The position numbers and the translations under genes were made by a program. Of a DNA stretch of 64,000 nucleotides, positions 16,226 through 24,757 are shown one piece after another. The stretch comes from Alphaproteobacteria bacterium (GTDB lineage: Bacteria; Pseudomonadota; Alphaproteobacteria; SMXS01). A model generated the notes under the pieces. It was not told where the DNA came from. It saw only the letters and a program-made list of their open reading frames with translations, and searched no databases. The DNA lies in assembly GCA_016124315.1 (NCBI GenBank), contig WGNW01000024.1, positions 54,249 through 118,248 on the forward strand, read 5' to 3'. Position 1 is the stretch's first letter. Every line of letters starts with the position of its first letter.

Positions 16226-16807
16226 TCAGTTGAGGTGGCGGGGCAGTTCCTGGATGGCGTCCTCGACCAGCTGGTTGGCCTTGCCGGGGTCCAGGGACTC
16301 GGCGATTACCTTGCGGGCGGCCTCGGTGGCGACCTCGATGGCGACAGTCCGCACCTCCTTGACCGCCGAGGCTTCCGCCTGGGCGATCTTCTCGACGGCG
16401 AGCTGCTCGCGGCGGGCGATGCTCGCTTCCAGCGCCTTCTCGGCGTCGGCGGCGATGCGCTTGGCTTCGCTTTCCGCGTGGGCGACGATCTCGGTCGCCT
16501 CATGCTCGGCTTCGCGCTGCTTCTTCTGGTATTGGGCGAGCTGCGCCTCGGCCTCCTCGCGCAGCGCGCGGGCCTCCTCGATCTGCCGGGCGATGTCGTC
16601 GGCCCGCTTGTCGAGGGCCTTGGAGATCATCCGCGGCAGCTTCAGCAGCACCATCAGGATCACGAAGGCGATGAACGCCAGCGAGACCCAGAATTCGGGC
16701 TGCTCCAGCAGCGGGCCTTCGGCGCGGACGGCGGGCTCGTGGCCGACGCCGGTGGCGGCGCCGGCGGGCGGCGCGCCTTCGCGGAAGTTCACGTCGTCCT
16801 GGGCCAT
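16226..16807 (-). CDS. atpF: F0F1 ATP synthase subunit b
   Basis: The 193-aa b subunit of the peripheral stalk, which holds F1 against the rotor. A charged N-terminal tail precedes one TM helix (about residues 38-57, FWVSLAFIAFVILMVLL), and the rest is a long highly charged coiled coil (DKRADDIARQIEEARALREEAEAQ). It is the last gene of the minus-strand F0 operon; its ATG overlaps the end of the b' gene by one base (position 16807). The N-terminal extension before the TM helix is longer than in E. coli AtpF but usual for alphaproteobacterial b. Confidence 0.95.
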   Translation of the reverse strand: MAQDDVNFREGAPPAGAATGVGHEPAVRAEGPLLEQPEFWVSLAFIAFVILMVLLKLPRMISKALDKRADDIARQIEEARALREEAEAQLAQYQKKQREAEHEATEIVAHAESEAKRIAADAEKALEASIARREQLAVEKIAQAEASAVKEVRTVAIEVATEAARKVIAESLDPGKANQLVEDAIQELPRHLN

Positions 16808-17304
16808 CAGCGCACTCCTCGGCGATCGAGTTCCTCGCTCACGGCCTGGTCGAGACGGTTCTGCTCGGGGGCGTTGCCCAGCAGCCGCGCGACGAGGGCG
16901 GTGGCGGTGTCGGCGGCGATGCCGCGGACCTGGCCCATGGCCTGGTCACGGGTCTCCCGGATGCGCGCCTCGGCGGCCTCGAGCTGGGCGGCGAGCCGGG
17001 CTTCCGCCTCGGCCTGACGGGCCTCGGCCTCGGCCTGGATCGCGGCGCGGGTGCGGGCGGCGATCTCGCCGGCCCGGGCGCGGGCTTCGGCCAGCGCCGT
17101 CTCGTAGGCCTTGAGCGCGTCCTCGGCTTCCCGGTTGAGCCGCTCGGCCCGGTCCAGGTCGCCGGTGATGCGCTCCTCGCGGGTGCGCAGGATGTCGCCG
17201 ACCCGCGGCAGGGCGAGCCGGGACATCAGGATGTAGAGCACCACGAAGGTGATCGCGAGCCAGAAGAGCTGCGGCGGGAAGGTGGTGATGTCGAGCTGGG
17301 GCAT
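16807..17304 (-). CDS. atpF2: F0F1 ATP synthase subunit b'
   Basis: The 165-aa second stalk subunit (b'), found with b in photosynthetic and many other alphaproteobacteria, where b-b' heterodimers replace the b2 homodimer. TM helix at about residues 11-31 (LFWLAITFVVLYILMSRLALP), followed by the typical RVGDILRTREERITGDLDRAE and a long Ala/Glu/Arg coiled coil. The upstream atpE is 25 bp away. The symbol varies between databases (atpG, atpF2, atpX); the assignment to b' rather than b rests on position and on the PRVGDILRTRE motif. Confidence 0.94.
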   Translation of the reverse strand: MPQLDITTFPPQLFWLAITFVVLYILMSRLALPRVGDILRTREERITGDLDRAERLNREAEDALKAYETALAEARARAGEIAARTRAAIQAEAEARQAEAEARLAAQLEAAEARIRETRDQAMGQVRGIAADTATALVARLLGNAPEQNRLDQAVSEELDRRGVR

Positions 17305-17329
17305 GGCTCAGCCTCCAGAAACCGTTCGT

Positions 17330-17554
17330 CTAGCCGAACAGGATGATCATCGACACCACGAAGCCGAACAGGCCGGTCGCCTCGCACAGCGCGAAGCCGA
17401 TGTACATGTTGGTGGTCTGGCTGGCAGCGGCGGCCGGGTTGCGCAGGGCGCCCGACAGGTAGTTGCCGAAGACGAGGCCGATGCCGATACCGGCGCCGAT
17501 GAGAGCGGTGGCGGCGATGCCGGCGCCGATGAGCTTTGCGGCTTCAGGTTCCAT
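17330..17554 (-). CDS. atpE: F0F1 ATP synthase subunit c
   Basis: The 74-aa rotor-ring proteolipid with two TM helices joined by a polar loop (GALRNPAAAASQTTN). Helix 1 is glycine-rich (GAGIAATALIGAGIGIGLVFG); helix 2 has the proton-carrying carboxylate as Glu in FALCEATGLFGF at about residue 58. No sodium-binding pattern (Gln in helix 1 with Glu-Ser in helix 2) is evident, so proton coupling is inferred. Located between atpB and the b' gene. Confidence 0.97.
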   Translation of the reverse strand: MEPEAAKLIGAGIAATALIGAGIGIGLVFGNYLSGALRNPAAAASQTTNMYIGFALCEATGLFGFVVSMIILFG

Positions 17555-17592
17555 GGTGAATTCCTTTGCTGGGGTTGGCTGTTTCTTGATTC

Positions 17593-18321
17593 TCAGTGCA
17601 TGTGCAGGGCGTCGTTGAGGTAGATGCAGGTCAGAATCGAGAAGATGTAGGCCTGCAGCAGCGCAACGATGGTCTCGAGGCCCGTCAGGGCGACCATGAA
17701 GGCCAGCGGGAAGATGCCGGCGGCGCCCAGCGCCACGACGAATCCCGCGAAGACCTTGAGCATGGTGTGGCCGGCCATCATGTTGGCGAACAGTCGGATC
17801 GACAGGGTGATCGGCCGGATGCAGTAGGAGATGATTTCGATCGGCACCAGCAGCACCAGCAGGATCGGCGACGCGCCCTTGGGGGCGAACAGCTGCAGGT
17901 AGTGCAGCCCGTGCTTGAAGAAGCCGATGAGGGTGACCGCGATGAAGATGAACAGCGCGAGGGCGAAGGTGATCGCGATGTGGCTGGTGACCGTGAAGCT
18001 GTAGGGCATCAGGCCCAGCAGGTTGCAGATCAGGACAAAGGAAAACAGGGTGAAGATGAACGGGAAATACTGCCGGCCGCCCGAGCCCACGGTGTCGCGC
18101 AGCATGTTCGCGACCATCTCGTAGCTCATCTCCACCATGGACTGCCAGCGCCCCGGCACCATGGCCTTCTTGCGCGCGCCCAGCACCATGAACAGGGTGA
18201 TCAGCGTGATGGCGATCACCATGAACAGGGACGAATTGGTGAAGGAGATGTTGTAGCCCCCCGCCTGGAGAGGGAGGAGCTCCTCGATGCGGAACTGTTC
18301 GAGTGGATTGTGAGCAGCCAC
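17593..18321 (-). CDS. atpB: F0F1 ATP synthase subunit a
   Basis: The 242-aa stator channel protein with five or six TM helices. The essential arginine is in TLSIRLFANMMAGH (about 175), which faces the c-ring carboxylate. LQAYIFSILTCIYLNDALH at the C terminus carries the conserved Gln on the last helix. LGLMPYSFTVTSHI is another family signature. It is second in the operon, 28 bp after atpI and 38 bp before atpE. Length is typical for alphaproteobacteria (about 250). Confidence 0.97.
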   Translation of the reverse strand: MAAHNPLEQFRIEELLPLQAGGYNISFTNSSLFMVIAITLITLFMVLGARKKAMVPGRWQSMVEMSYEMVANMLRDTVGSGGRQYFPFIFTLFSFVLICNLLGLMPYSFTVTSHIAITFALALFIFIAVTLIGFFKHGLHYLQLFAPKGASPILLVLLVPIEIISYCIRPITLSIRLFANMMAGHTMLKVFAGFVVALGAAGIFPLAFMVALTGLETIVALLQAYIFSILTCIYLNDALHMH

Positions 18322-18349
18322 GGGCGTTCCTTTGTCAGCGCCCGGTTGG

Positions 18350-18649
18350 TCAGTCCTGATCCCGGGCCTTCCTGTTTTCCTCTTGGGCCGCCCGGATCAC
18401 GTTCCGAATTCCCGCGCCCATGCCAAGCAGCATGAAAACGATCAGCAGCCATGGCGCCGTGCCCAGCCACCGATCCAGGAACACACCGACCACCACACCG
18501 AACGCCACGCCCGCCAGCAGTTCTATGCCGACCCGAAGCCCCGCCGCCTTGGCGTTCGCCTCGTCGTTGTCGGCGCCCGATCCTTTCTGCCGGGCCTTGT
18601 CTATGCGGGCCTTAATGTCCGACGTTGAAGGTCGATCACGCTCGTCCAA
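18350..18649 (-). CDS. atpI: AtpI / F0 assembly protein
   Basis: A 99-aa membrane protein with two TM helices (about 45-65, VGIELLAGVAFGVVVGVFLDRWLG, and 72-88), the size and layout of AtpI, which assists c-ring assembly. The track's 150-aa ORF is too long: a near-consensus promoter lies at 18698-18726, so ATG 18733 or 18802 would be outside the mRNA. TTG at 18647-18649 follows AAGGAGGG by 5 nt and gives MDERDRPSTSDIK. It is the first gene of the F0 operon. The assignment to AtpI rests on position and topology, as sequence conservation in this family is low. Confidence 0.8.
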   Translation of the reverse strand: MDERDRPSTSDIKARIDKARQKGSGADNDEANAKAAGLRVGIELLAGVAFGVVVGVFLDRWLGTAPWLLIVFMLLGMGAGIRNVIRAAQEENRKARDQD

Positions 18650-18697
18650 ACAACCCTCCTTCCGGGCGCCGCGACTCGGCACCCCAAAGGCGGGTGC

Positions 18698-18726
18698 ACC
18701 ATAGGCGGAGGCCCATACCCTGTCAA
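18698..18726 (-). promoter_or_regulatory. Sigma-70 promoter of the F0 ATP synthase operon
   Basis: On the minus strand a perfect TTGACA (18721-18726) is followed after 17 nt by TATGGT (18698-18703). Transcription would start near 18691, about 40 nt before the atpI TTG start. A second TTGACAGG in inverted orientation about 30 bp away forms a CCTGTCAA/TTGACAGG dyad around the -35. Confidence 0.75.
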
Positions 18727-18815
18727 GCATGCGGCGGAAGCCCGTAAGTCGTTGACAGGTATGCAAAAAATGGGGCGCGGTGGTTGCCTCGAAGTTCTCC
18801 AATCGTGACGCGGAC

Positions 18816-21800
18816 TTACTCGGCGGCGACCAGTTGTTCCGCCTCTCCCAGGTCCACGGAGACGAGCTGGGAGACGCCCCGTTCCGACATGGTAACGCCG
18901 AACAGCCGGTGCAGGTTCGACATGGTCAGCGCGTGGTGGGTGACCACCAGGAAGCGGGTCCCGGTCTGCTCGGAAATCTCGTGCAGCAGGTTGCAGAAGC
19001 GCTCCACATTGGCGTCGTCCAGCGGCGCGTCCACCTCGTCCAGTACGCAGATCGGCGCCGGGTTGGTCAGGAACACCGCGAAGATCAGCGCCAGCGCCGT
19101 CAGCGCCTGCTCGCCGCCCGACAGCAGCGAGAGGTGCTGCAGCTTCTTGCCTGGCGGGCTGGCGTAGATCTCCAGCCCCGCCTCCAGCGGATCGTCGGAC
19201 TCCGAGAGCTCCAGGTGCGCCGCGCCGCCGGCGAACAGCCGGGTGAACAGCTCCTCGAAGTGGCTGTTGACCACGCCGAAGGCCGCCTGCAGCCGCTCGC
19301 GGCCTTCCCGGTTGAGGGCGGCGATGGCGTGGCGCAGTTTGCCGATGGCCGCCTCCAGGTCGGCCTTCTCGGCCACCATGGTGTCGAGCTGCTGCTGCAC
19401 CTCCGTCGCTTCCTCGTCGGCGCGCAGGTTGACCGGCCCCATGGTGTCGCGCTCGCGGCGCAGCCGGTCGAGCCGCTGGGCCACGTCGTCCATGTCGGGC
19501 AGGGGCGCGCCCGGATCGTGCTCGGCCAGCTCAAGAGTGTCCTGCGGCGGGCACTCCAGCGTCTCGGCGATCTGGGCGAGCACGCCATCGAAGCGCTCCT
19601 GGGCGTGCTCCGCGTCGGCCTGGGCGCGCACGCGCCGCTCGCGGGCCTGCGAATGCGCCTGCTCGGCGGCGCGGAGGGCGGAATCCCTTTCCGAAAGCTC
19701 GGATTCGGCGGCCGCCAGCGCCGCGGCGGCCTCCCGCCGTTTCGCCTCCGACGCATCGAGCTGCTCGGCGAGGCGCCGGCGCTGCTCCTCGATCTCCGCC
19801 GGACGGGCGCGGTGCTGCTCCAGCTCGGCCTCGGCCTCGCTCCGTCGCGCCGCCAGTTGCTCGATCTGGCAGGCGGCGTCCTCCGCCCGGTTCCGCCACG
19901 CCAGCTCGTCGCGGTCGATGGCGCCGAGGCGGTTGGCGCGGAAACCGGCCTCGCGGGTCAGGCTGTCGCGGGCGGCCTTGGCTTCCGAGAGCGCGTTGCG
20001 CGCTTCCTCCACCGCCCGCTTCGCGGCCTGCAGCGGCTGGTTGAAGCCGTCGGCCGGCGGCAGGGCGTCGACGGCGCGGCGCAGGTCGGTCAGCCGCGCC
20101 TCGCTGCCGGTGAATTCCTCGCGCAGGCGGGCCTCGGTGTCCTCCAGGGCGGCGATCCGGCTGTTCTGCTCGGCGACCTGGCGGGCGACCCTGGCTTCGG
20201 CATTGCGCGCGGCGATCAGCGCCTCCTCGGCCTCGCGCACCTGCTTCTGGGCGTGCTTGTCGAGGGCTGCCGCCTCGTCCAGCGCGTCGACCCGCTCCGA
20301 CAGGGCGCGCTGGCCTTCCGCCATCTCCGCCTCGGCGTCGGCCAGATCACGGCGGACGGCCTCCAGCCGGTTGCGCTGCTCCAGCCTCGTGGCCGCGGCG
20401 CTCGGCGCGCCGGCGCGCACGATCCTGCCGTCCCAGCGCCAGGCGTCGCCGGCCCGGCTGACCAGGATCTGTCCCGGCCGCAAGGCGGCCTGCAGCCCGT
20501 CGCCGCCGGCGGCGTCGATCACGCCGATCTGCGCCAGCGCCCGCGCCAGCGCCGCCGGGGCCGTGACGAAGCCGGCCAGCGGCTCGGCGCCGGCAGGGAG
20601 GGGAGACCCGTCCACCGGCGGCAGCGTGCGCCAGAACGATGCGGCTTCCTGGCTGTCCGACAGGTCGAGATCCTCGCCGAAGGCGGCGGCCAGCGCCGCC
20701 TCGTAGCCCGCCTTCACCTTGATCTGGTCCAGGATCGGCGTGAAGCCGCCGCGGGCCGTCTGGGTGAGGGCGGCGAGGCCCCGCTCCTCCGCTTGCAACT
20801 CGCGCACCTGGCCCCGGCTGTCGTCGAAGGCGGCGCGGGCGTCGGCCTCCTCGGCCTGGGCCTTCAGGCGGGCGGCGCCGGCGGCCTCGGCCTCCTCGCG
20901 GGCCTCGTCAACCCGTTCGCGCGCCGCCTCGACCCGCCGGGCGGCCTCTGCTTCGGCGCTATCCGCCGCCTTGCCTTCCAGCAGGCGGGCCTTCTCGCGC
21001 TCGGTGGCCTGCAGCCGCTCGCGCAGCCGCGCCACCTGCTGGCCGAGCTGGTTCGCCTGATCGGTCAGTCCGCGGCGCCGGCCGGCCGCCTCGGCGGCCC
21101 TGCCGTTGAGCTCGTCGAGCGCGTCCTCGGCGGCCACCGTCTCGGCGGCCACCCGCTCCACCGCGGCGATGGCCTTCTCCATGCGGTCGGGATGGCCCTG
21201 CTCCTCGGCGGCGAGGGCGGCGCGCTCGGTGGCGAGTTCGGCGAGGTGGGCGGCGGCGTCCTTCGCCTGCGCCTCCTCGCGGGCGATGTCGCCGGCAATC
21301 TGTTTCAGGCGGCCCTCAAGCGCGGCGATGGCGTCGCGCAGGCGTTGCGCCTCGGCGTCCAGGCTGTCCTGCTCCAGCTTCAGCCGGTGGGCCGCGGCCG
21401 CTGCCTCGGCGGCCGCGTCGCGCAGCGGCGGCACCCTGGTGCTGGCCAGCACCTGCTGCTTGCTGGCCTCGGCGCCGGCGCGGGTCCGCTCGGCGACCAG
21501 CGCCTCGCTCTCCTTCAGCGCCTGCTGCGCCGCCTCCAGCGCCGCCATGGCATGGCGCCAGCGGAGGTGCAGCATCATCGCCTCGGCGGCACGCAGCCGC
21601 CCGCTCAGGGTCTTGTAGCGGGCCGCCTGCCGGGCCTGCCGCTTGAGGCCGGCCAGCTGCGACTCGATCTGCACCATCACGTCGGCGAGCCGTTCCAGAT
21701 TGGTCTGGGCGCCCTTCAGCCGCAGCTCGGCCTCGTGGCGGCGGGAGTGCAGGCCGCTGGTGCCCGCGGCCTCCTCCAGGATCGCCCGCCGGTCCTTGGC

Positions 21801-22268
21801 CTTGGCGTTGATCAGTGCGCCGATGCGGCCCTGGGAGACCAGCGACGGCGAATGGGCGCCGGTCGCCAGATCGGCGAACAGCAACTGGACGTCGCGGGCG
21901 CGCACTTCCCTGCCGTTCAGCCGGTAGACCGAGCCGCTTTCCCGCTCGATGCGCCGGGCGATCTCGATCTGCTCATGATCGTTGAACGCCACCGGCGCGC
22001 GCCGCTCGGCGTTGTCGATCATCAGCGAGACCTCCGCCAGGTTGCGGGCCGGCCGCATGGCCGTGCCGGCGAAGATCACGTCGTCCATGCCCTCGCCGCG
22101 CATGGCGGTGGGCTTGGTCTCGCCCATCACCCAGCGCAGCGCCTCCAGCAGGTTCGACTTGCCGCAGCCGTTCGGTCCGACGATCCCCGTCAGGCCGGGC
22201 TCGATGTACAACTCCGTCGGATCGACGAAGGACTTGAACCCGGTCAGTCTGAGGCGCTGGAACTTCAA
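18816..22268 (-). CDS. smc: Chromosome segregation protein SMC
   Basis: The 1150-aa core ATPase of the bacterial condensin (SMC-ScpAB), which loops and resolves DNA. The N-terminal head has GFKSFVDPTELYIEPGLTGIVGPNGCGKSN (Walker A near 32). Two long coiled coils flank a hinge at about residues 480-620 (containing LAGFVTAPAALARALAQIGVI). The C-terminal head has LSLLSGGEQALTALALIFAVF (signature) and CVLDEVDAPLDDANVERF (Walker B). Length and all motifs are complete. It lies 18 bp after the DsbA-like gene. The plus-strand 1428-aa ORF in the track is an antisense shadow of this gene. Confidence 0.97.
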   Translation of the reverse strand: MKFQRLRLTGFKSFVDPTELYIEPGLTGIVGPNGCGKSNLLEALRWVMGETKPTAMRGEGMDDVIFAGTAMRPARNLAEVSLMIDNAERRAPVAFNDHEQIEIARRIERESGSVYRLNGREVRARDVQLLFADLATGAHSPSLVSQGRIGALINAKAKDRRAILEEAAGTSGLHSRRHEAELRLKGAQTNLERLADVMVQIESQLAGLKRQARQAARYKTLSGRLRAAEAMMLHLRWRHAMAALEAAQQALKESEALVAERTRAGAEASKQQVLASTRVPPLRDAAAEAAAAAHRLKLEQDSLDAEAQRLRDAIAALEGRLKQIAGDIAREEAQAKDAAAHLAELATERAALAAEEQGHPDRMEKAIAAVERVAAETVAAEDALDELNGRAAEAAGRRRGLTDQANQLGQQVARLRERLQATEREKARLLEGKAADSAEAEAARRVEAARERVDEAREEAEAAGAARLKAQAEEADARAAFDDSRGQVRELQAEERGLAALTQTARGGFTPILDQIKVKAGYEAALAAAFGEDLDLSDSQEAASFWRTLPPVDGSPLPAGAEPLAGFVTAPAALARALAQIGVIDAAGGDGLQAALRPGQILVSRAGDAWRWDGRIVRAGAPSAAATRLEQRNRLEAVRRDLADAEAEMAEGQRALSERVDALDEAAALDKHAQKQVREAEEALIAARNAEARVARQVAEQNSRIAALEDTEARLREEFTGSEARLTDLRRAVDALPPADGFNQPLQAAKRAVEEARNALSEAKAARDSLTREAGFRANRLGAIDRDELAWRNRAEDAACQIEQLAARRSEAEAELEQHRARPAEIEEQRRRLAEQLDASEAKRREAAAALAAAESELSERDSALRAAEQAHSQARERRVRAQADAEHAQERFDGVLAQIAETLECPPQDTLELAEHDPGAPLPDMDDVAQRLDRLRRERDTMGPVNLRADEEATEVQQQLDTMVAEKADLEAAIGKLRHAIAALNREGRERLQAAFGVVNSHFEELFTRLFAGGAAHLELSESDDPLEAGLEIYASPPGKKLQHLSLLSGGEQALTALALIFAVFLTNPAPICVLDEVDAPLDDANVERFCNLLHEISEQTGTRFLVVTHHALTMSNLHRLFGVTMSERGVSQLVSVDLGEAEQLVAAE

Positions 22269-22286
22269 GCAGTGTCTCCGGTCGGG

Positions 22287-23042
22287 CTACTTCTTGGGCA
22301 TCGCGTCGTTGATGGCCTTGGCCACGTCGGCATAGGTGTGCGAGCCGGTATACTTGGTGCCGTTGATGACGAGGGTGGGCGTCGCGTTCACGTCGTAGCG
22401 GTCGCGCGCCTCCTCCATGCGGTTGGCCAGGTGGTCGCGCAGCGGCTTGTTGTTGAGGCAGTGGTCGTACTTCTCCTCGGTGACGCCGTACTTGTCGCCG
22501 TAGTCGTCCACCAGGCGCTTCTCGGTGGCCTTGATGGCGCCTTCGCCGCCCGAGGCGGGCATCCAGTGGGCCTGCTCGGCGAACAGCTGGGTGACGACGG
22601 CGAAGTACTTGTCCTCGCCGGCGCAGCGGGCGAACACCGAGGCGTCGAGGGCGAACCGGTCCAGCGGATATTCGCGGAAGATGTAGCGGACCTTGCCGGT
22701 GTCCACGAAGTCGCGCTTCACCAGCGGATAGGTGTCCTTCTGGAATGCGGCGCAGTGCGGGCAGGTCATCGAGGCGAACTCGATCAACGTCACCGGCGCG
22801 TCGACCGGCCCTTCGGCGATGTCGCCCAGCGGCACGCCGGGGATCGGCGTGGTTTCCTCCGGCGCCTTGTCCTCGGACGACGCCTTGTCGGCGGCGGCCT
22901 GGTCAGTGGCCGGCTTGGCGGCGGCATCCTTGTCCGAGCTGGCGTCGCCATTGTTGCACCCGGCGAGGAGCAGCGCCCCGGCGAGGAAAATGGCGGCGGG
23001 CAGGCGAAGGCAGATCGACATAGGATTTTGATGTTCGGTCAT
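22287..23042 (-). CDS. DsbA-family thiol-disulfide oxidoreductase lipoprotein
   Basis: A periplasmic thioredoxin-fold protein of about 251 aa. The signal peptide ends in a lipobox (AGALLLAGC), followed by a low-complexity Ala/Asp/Lys linker to about residue 75. The active site is MTCPHCAAFQ, the CPHC form of DsbA/ScoA-like enzymes, and the cis-Pro loop is NATPTLVINGTKYTG. Position between a DciA-like gene and smc is usual in alphaproteobacteria. ATG 23042 is chosen over the 23081 start because a promoter with TATACT lies at 23066-23094; ATG 23021 is also possible. It likely oxidises or isomerises cysteines of exported proteins. Confidence 0.9.
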   Translation of the reverse strand: MTEHQNPMSICLRLPAAIFLAGALLLAGCNNGDASSDKDAAAKPATDQAAADKASSEDKAPEETTPIPGVPLGDIAEGPVDAPVTLIEFASMTCPHCAAFQKDTYPLVKRDFVDTGKVRYIFREYPLDRFALDASVFARCAGEDKYFAVVTQLFAEQAHWMPASGGEGAIKATEKRLVDDYGDKYGVTEEKYDHCLNNKPLRDHLANRMEEARDRYDVNATPTLVINGTKYTGSHTYADVAKAINDAMPKK

Positions 23043-23065
23043 GGCTGTCCACAAGATGTTGTGTG

Positions 23066-23094
23066 AGTATACGGGGTTCACGGAACAGCCACAA
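23066..23094 (-). promoter_or_regulatory. Sigma-70 promoter for the dsbA-like gene and smc
   Basis: On the minus strand TTGTGG (23089-23094) and TATACT (23066-23071) are separated by 17 nt. The -10 is 5/6 to consensus, the -35 3/6. Start of transcription would be near 23059, about 17 nt before ATG 23042. Confidence 0.5.
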
Positions 23095-23110
23095 TAGTCG
23101 ACCTGTCCCG

Positions 23111-23602
23111 TCAGCGGGGTGAGCGGTGGGGGGCGAGGAGCCGCCGGCCGAGCCGGTCGAGGGCCTCCCTCGTCGGGCCGTCCTTCACGCCGCGCAGCGC
23201 CTCGGCGAGGCTCTGCCGCAGCTCGGCGGTGAGTTCGGGGGTTTGATCGGGCCGGGGCGCGGGCCGGCGGGGCAGCGGGCCCTGCCTGAGAATCAGCTTC
23301 GTCACGGCGCGGTATCCGTAATAGGTATTCACCCGGTCGAGGATTTGGGGTGTGAGATGCTGGAACTCCAGCGCGAAGCTGCTTTCTACCCGGATGAACA
23401 GGGTGCCGCCGGTGCGCTCGGCGCCCTGGAACCGCAGCCGTTCCGGCATGGACCGCGCCGCGAGCAGGGCGCCGACGATGTCGCGCCAGCGGGTCACGAT
23501 CTCGTGCTGGGCGAAGCCCTGGCGACGCAGCGCCGGGCTCAGCAGCGGTCGCGCGAGGTCGCCGAAACGGCGTGGTCCGCCAGCGGTTCGGGATCCGGTC
23601 AT
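23111..23602 (-). CDS. DUF721 (DciA-like) protein
   Basis: A 163-aa protein with the DUF721 domain in the N-terminal 100 residues (FAQHEIVTRWRDIVGALLAARSMPERLRFQ; GGTLFIRVESSFALEFQHLTPQILDRVNTYYGY). This is the DciA fold, a loader of the replicative helicase DnaB in bacteria that lack DnaC. The C-terminal 60 residues are Pro/Arg-rich and probably disordered. The gene is divergent from mutY (63 bp between starts) and upstream of the dsbA-smc pair, an order I recall from other alphaproteobacteria. DciA function is inferred from the family; some DUF721 proteins are uncharacterised. Confidence 0.82.
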   Translation of the reverse strand: MTGSRTAGGPRRFGDLARPLLSPALRRQGFAQHEIVTRWRDIVGALLAARSMPERLRFQGAERTGGTLFIRVESSFALEFQHLTPQILDRVNTYYGYRAVTKLILRQGPLPRRPAPRPDQTPELTAELRQSLAEALRGVKDGPTREALDRLGRRLLAPHRSPR

Positions 23603-23664
23603 GGACCTGTTTTGACAGCGGCCCGGGCGGCTGGCAACGGTTTTCCGGCCGGGGCGAGGGTAGC

Positions 23665-24720
23665 TTGAGCGGCGCGGGGATCGGCCGCCTGCAGGACGCC
23701 CTGCTCGCCTGGTACGACCGGCACCGCCGCGACCTGCCGTGGCGGGCCGGGCCGGGCGAGTCGCCCGATCCCTATGCCGTGTGGCTGAGCGAGATCATGC
23801 TGCAGCAGACCACGGTCGCCACGGTGAAGGGCTATTTCGACCGGTTCCTCGCCCGCTGGCCAACGGTGGCCGACCTGGCGGCCGCGCCGCTCGACGACGT
23901 GCTGACCGAATGGGCCGGCCTCGGCTACTACGCCCGGGCGCGCAACCTGCACAAATGCGCGGTCGCGGTCGCGGCGGCGCATGGCGGCCGCTTCCCGGCC
24001 GACGAGGCGGCGCTGCTGGCGCTGCCCGGCATCGGCCGCTACACGGCGGCGGCCATCGCCGCCATCGCCTTCGGCATCCCGGCCACCGTGGTCGACGGCA
24101 ACGTGGAGCGGGTGGTCAGCCGGCTGCGCGCCGTCGAGACGCCGCTGCCGGAGTCGAAGCCGGAAATCTACCGCCATGCCGAGGCGCTGACCCCGCGGTC
24201 CCGTCCCGGCGACTTCGCCCAGGCGATGATGGACCTGGGCGCCACGGTCTGCACGCCGCGCGGCCCGCTGTGCATGGTGTGCCCGTGGTCGGGGGCCTGT
24301 GCGGCCCGGCTGGCGGGCATCGCGGCCGAGCTGCCGCGCAAGAAGGACAGGAAGCCGCGGCCGACCCGCTACGGCATCGCCTTCTGGCTCGAGCGGCGGG
24401 GCGCGCGCGGGCGCGAGGTGCTGTTGCGCCGCCGCCCGGAACAGGGCCTGCTGGGCGGCATGATGGAGGTCCCTTCGAGCCCCTGGTTGGAGGGCCCGAC
24501 CGCCGATGGCTGGTCCCATGCGCCCGCCCAGGTGCCATGGACGGAACTGGCGGAGCCCGTGGTCCACGTCTTCACCCATTTCCGGCTGGAACTGGACGTG
24601 GTGAAGGGAGAGGTGGGGCGCGCAGTGCCCGTCGACGGGATCTGGGCACCCGTCGCCAGCCTGGGCGACTACGCCTTGCCGACGGTCATGGCGAAGGTCG
24701 TGAAGGCGGCCCGGGGTTAG
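23665..24720 (+). CDS. mutY: A/G-specific adenine DNA glycosylase
   Basis: A 351-aa base-excision repair enzyme that removes adenine mispaired with 8-oxoguanine. Signature parts are WLSEIMLQQTTVATVKGYF (with the catalytic Glu), the helix-hairpin-helix LPGIGRYTAAAIAAIAFG, the catalytic Asp in VVDGNVERV, and a complete [4Fe-4S] set CTPRGPLCMVCPWSGAC (C-x6-C-x2-C-x5-C). The C-terminal third is the NUDIX-like 8-oxoG reader with HVFTHFRLELDVV. TTG 23665 follows GCGAGGG by 4 nt and begins right at the family N terminus; the track's ATG 23572 lies opposite the divergent DUF721 start. Complete. Confidence 0.95.
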   Translation: MSGAGIGRLQDALLAWYDRHRRDLPWRAGPGESPDPYAVWLSEIMLQQTTVATVKGYFDRFLARWPTVADLAAAPLDDVLTEWAGLGYYARARNLHKCAVAVAAAHGGRFPADEAALLALPGIGRYTAAAIAAIAFGIPATVVDGNVERVVSRLRAVETPLPESKPEIYRHAEALTPRSRPGDFAQAMMDLGATVCTPRGPLCMVCPWSGACAARLAGIAAELPRKKDRKPRPTRYGIAFWLERRGARGREVLLRRRPEQGLLGGMMEVPSSPWLEGPTADGWSHAPAQVPWTELAEPVVHVFTHFRLELDVVKGEVGRAVPVDGIWAPVASLGDYALPTVMAKVVKAARG

Positions 24721-24757
24721 CCGGCGTCTGGCAGCGACCCGCGCGCGACGGGCGCTG

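Noticed and set aside
18780-23066. 1428-aa plus-strand ORF covering smc and the dsbA-like gene
   Set aside because: It is exactly antisense to two recognised genes, consists of low-complexity Leu/Arg/Gly/Ala/Val typical of GC-rich shadow frames, and has no domain.
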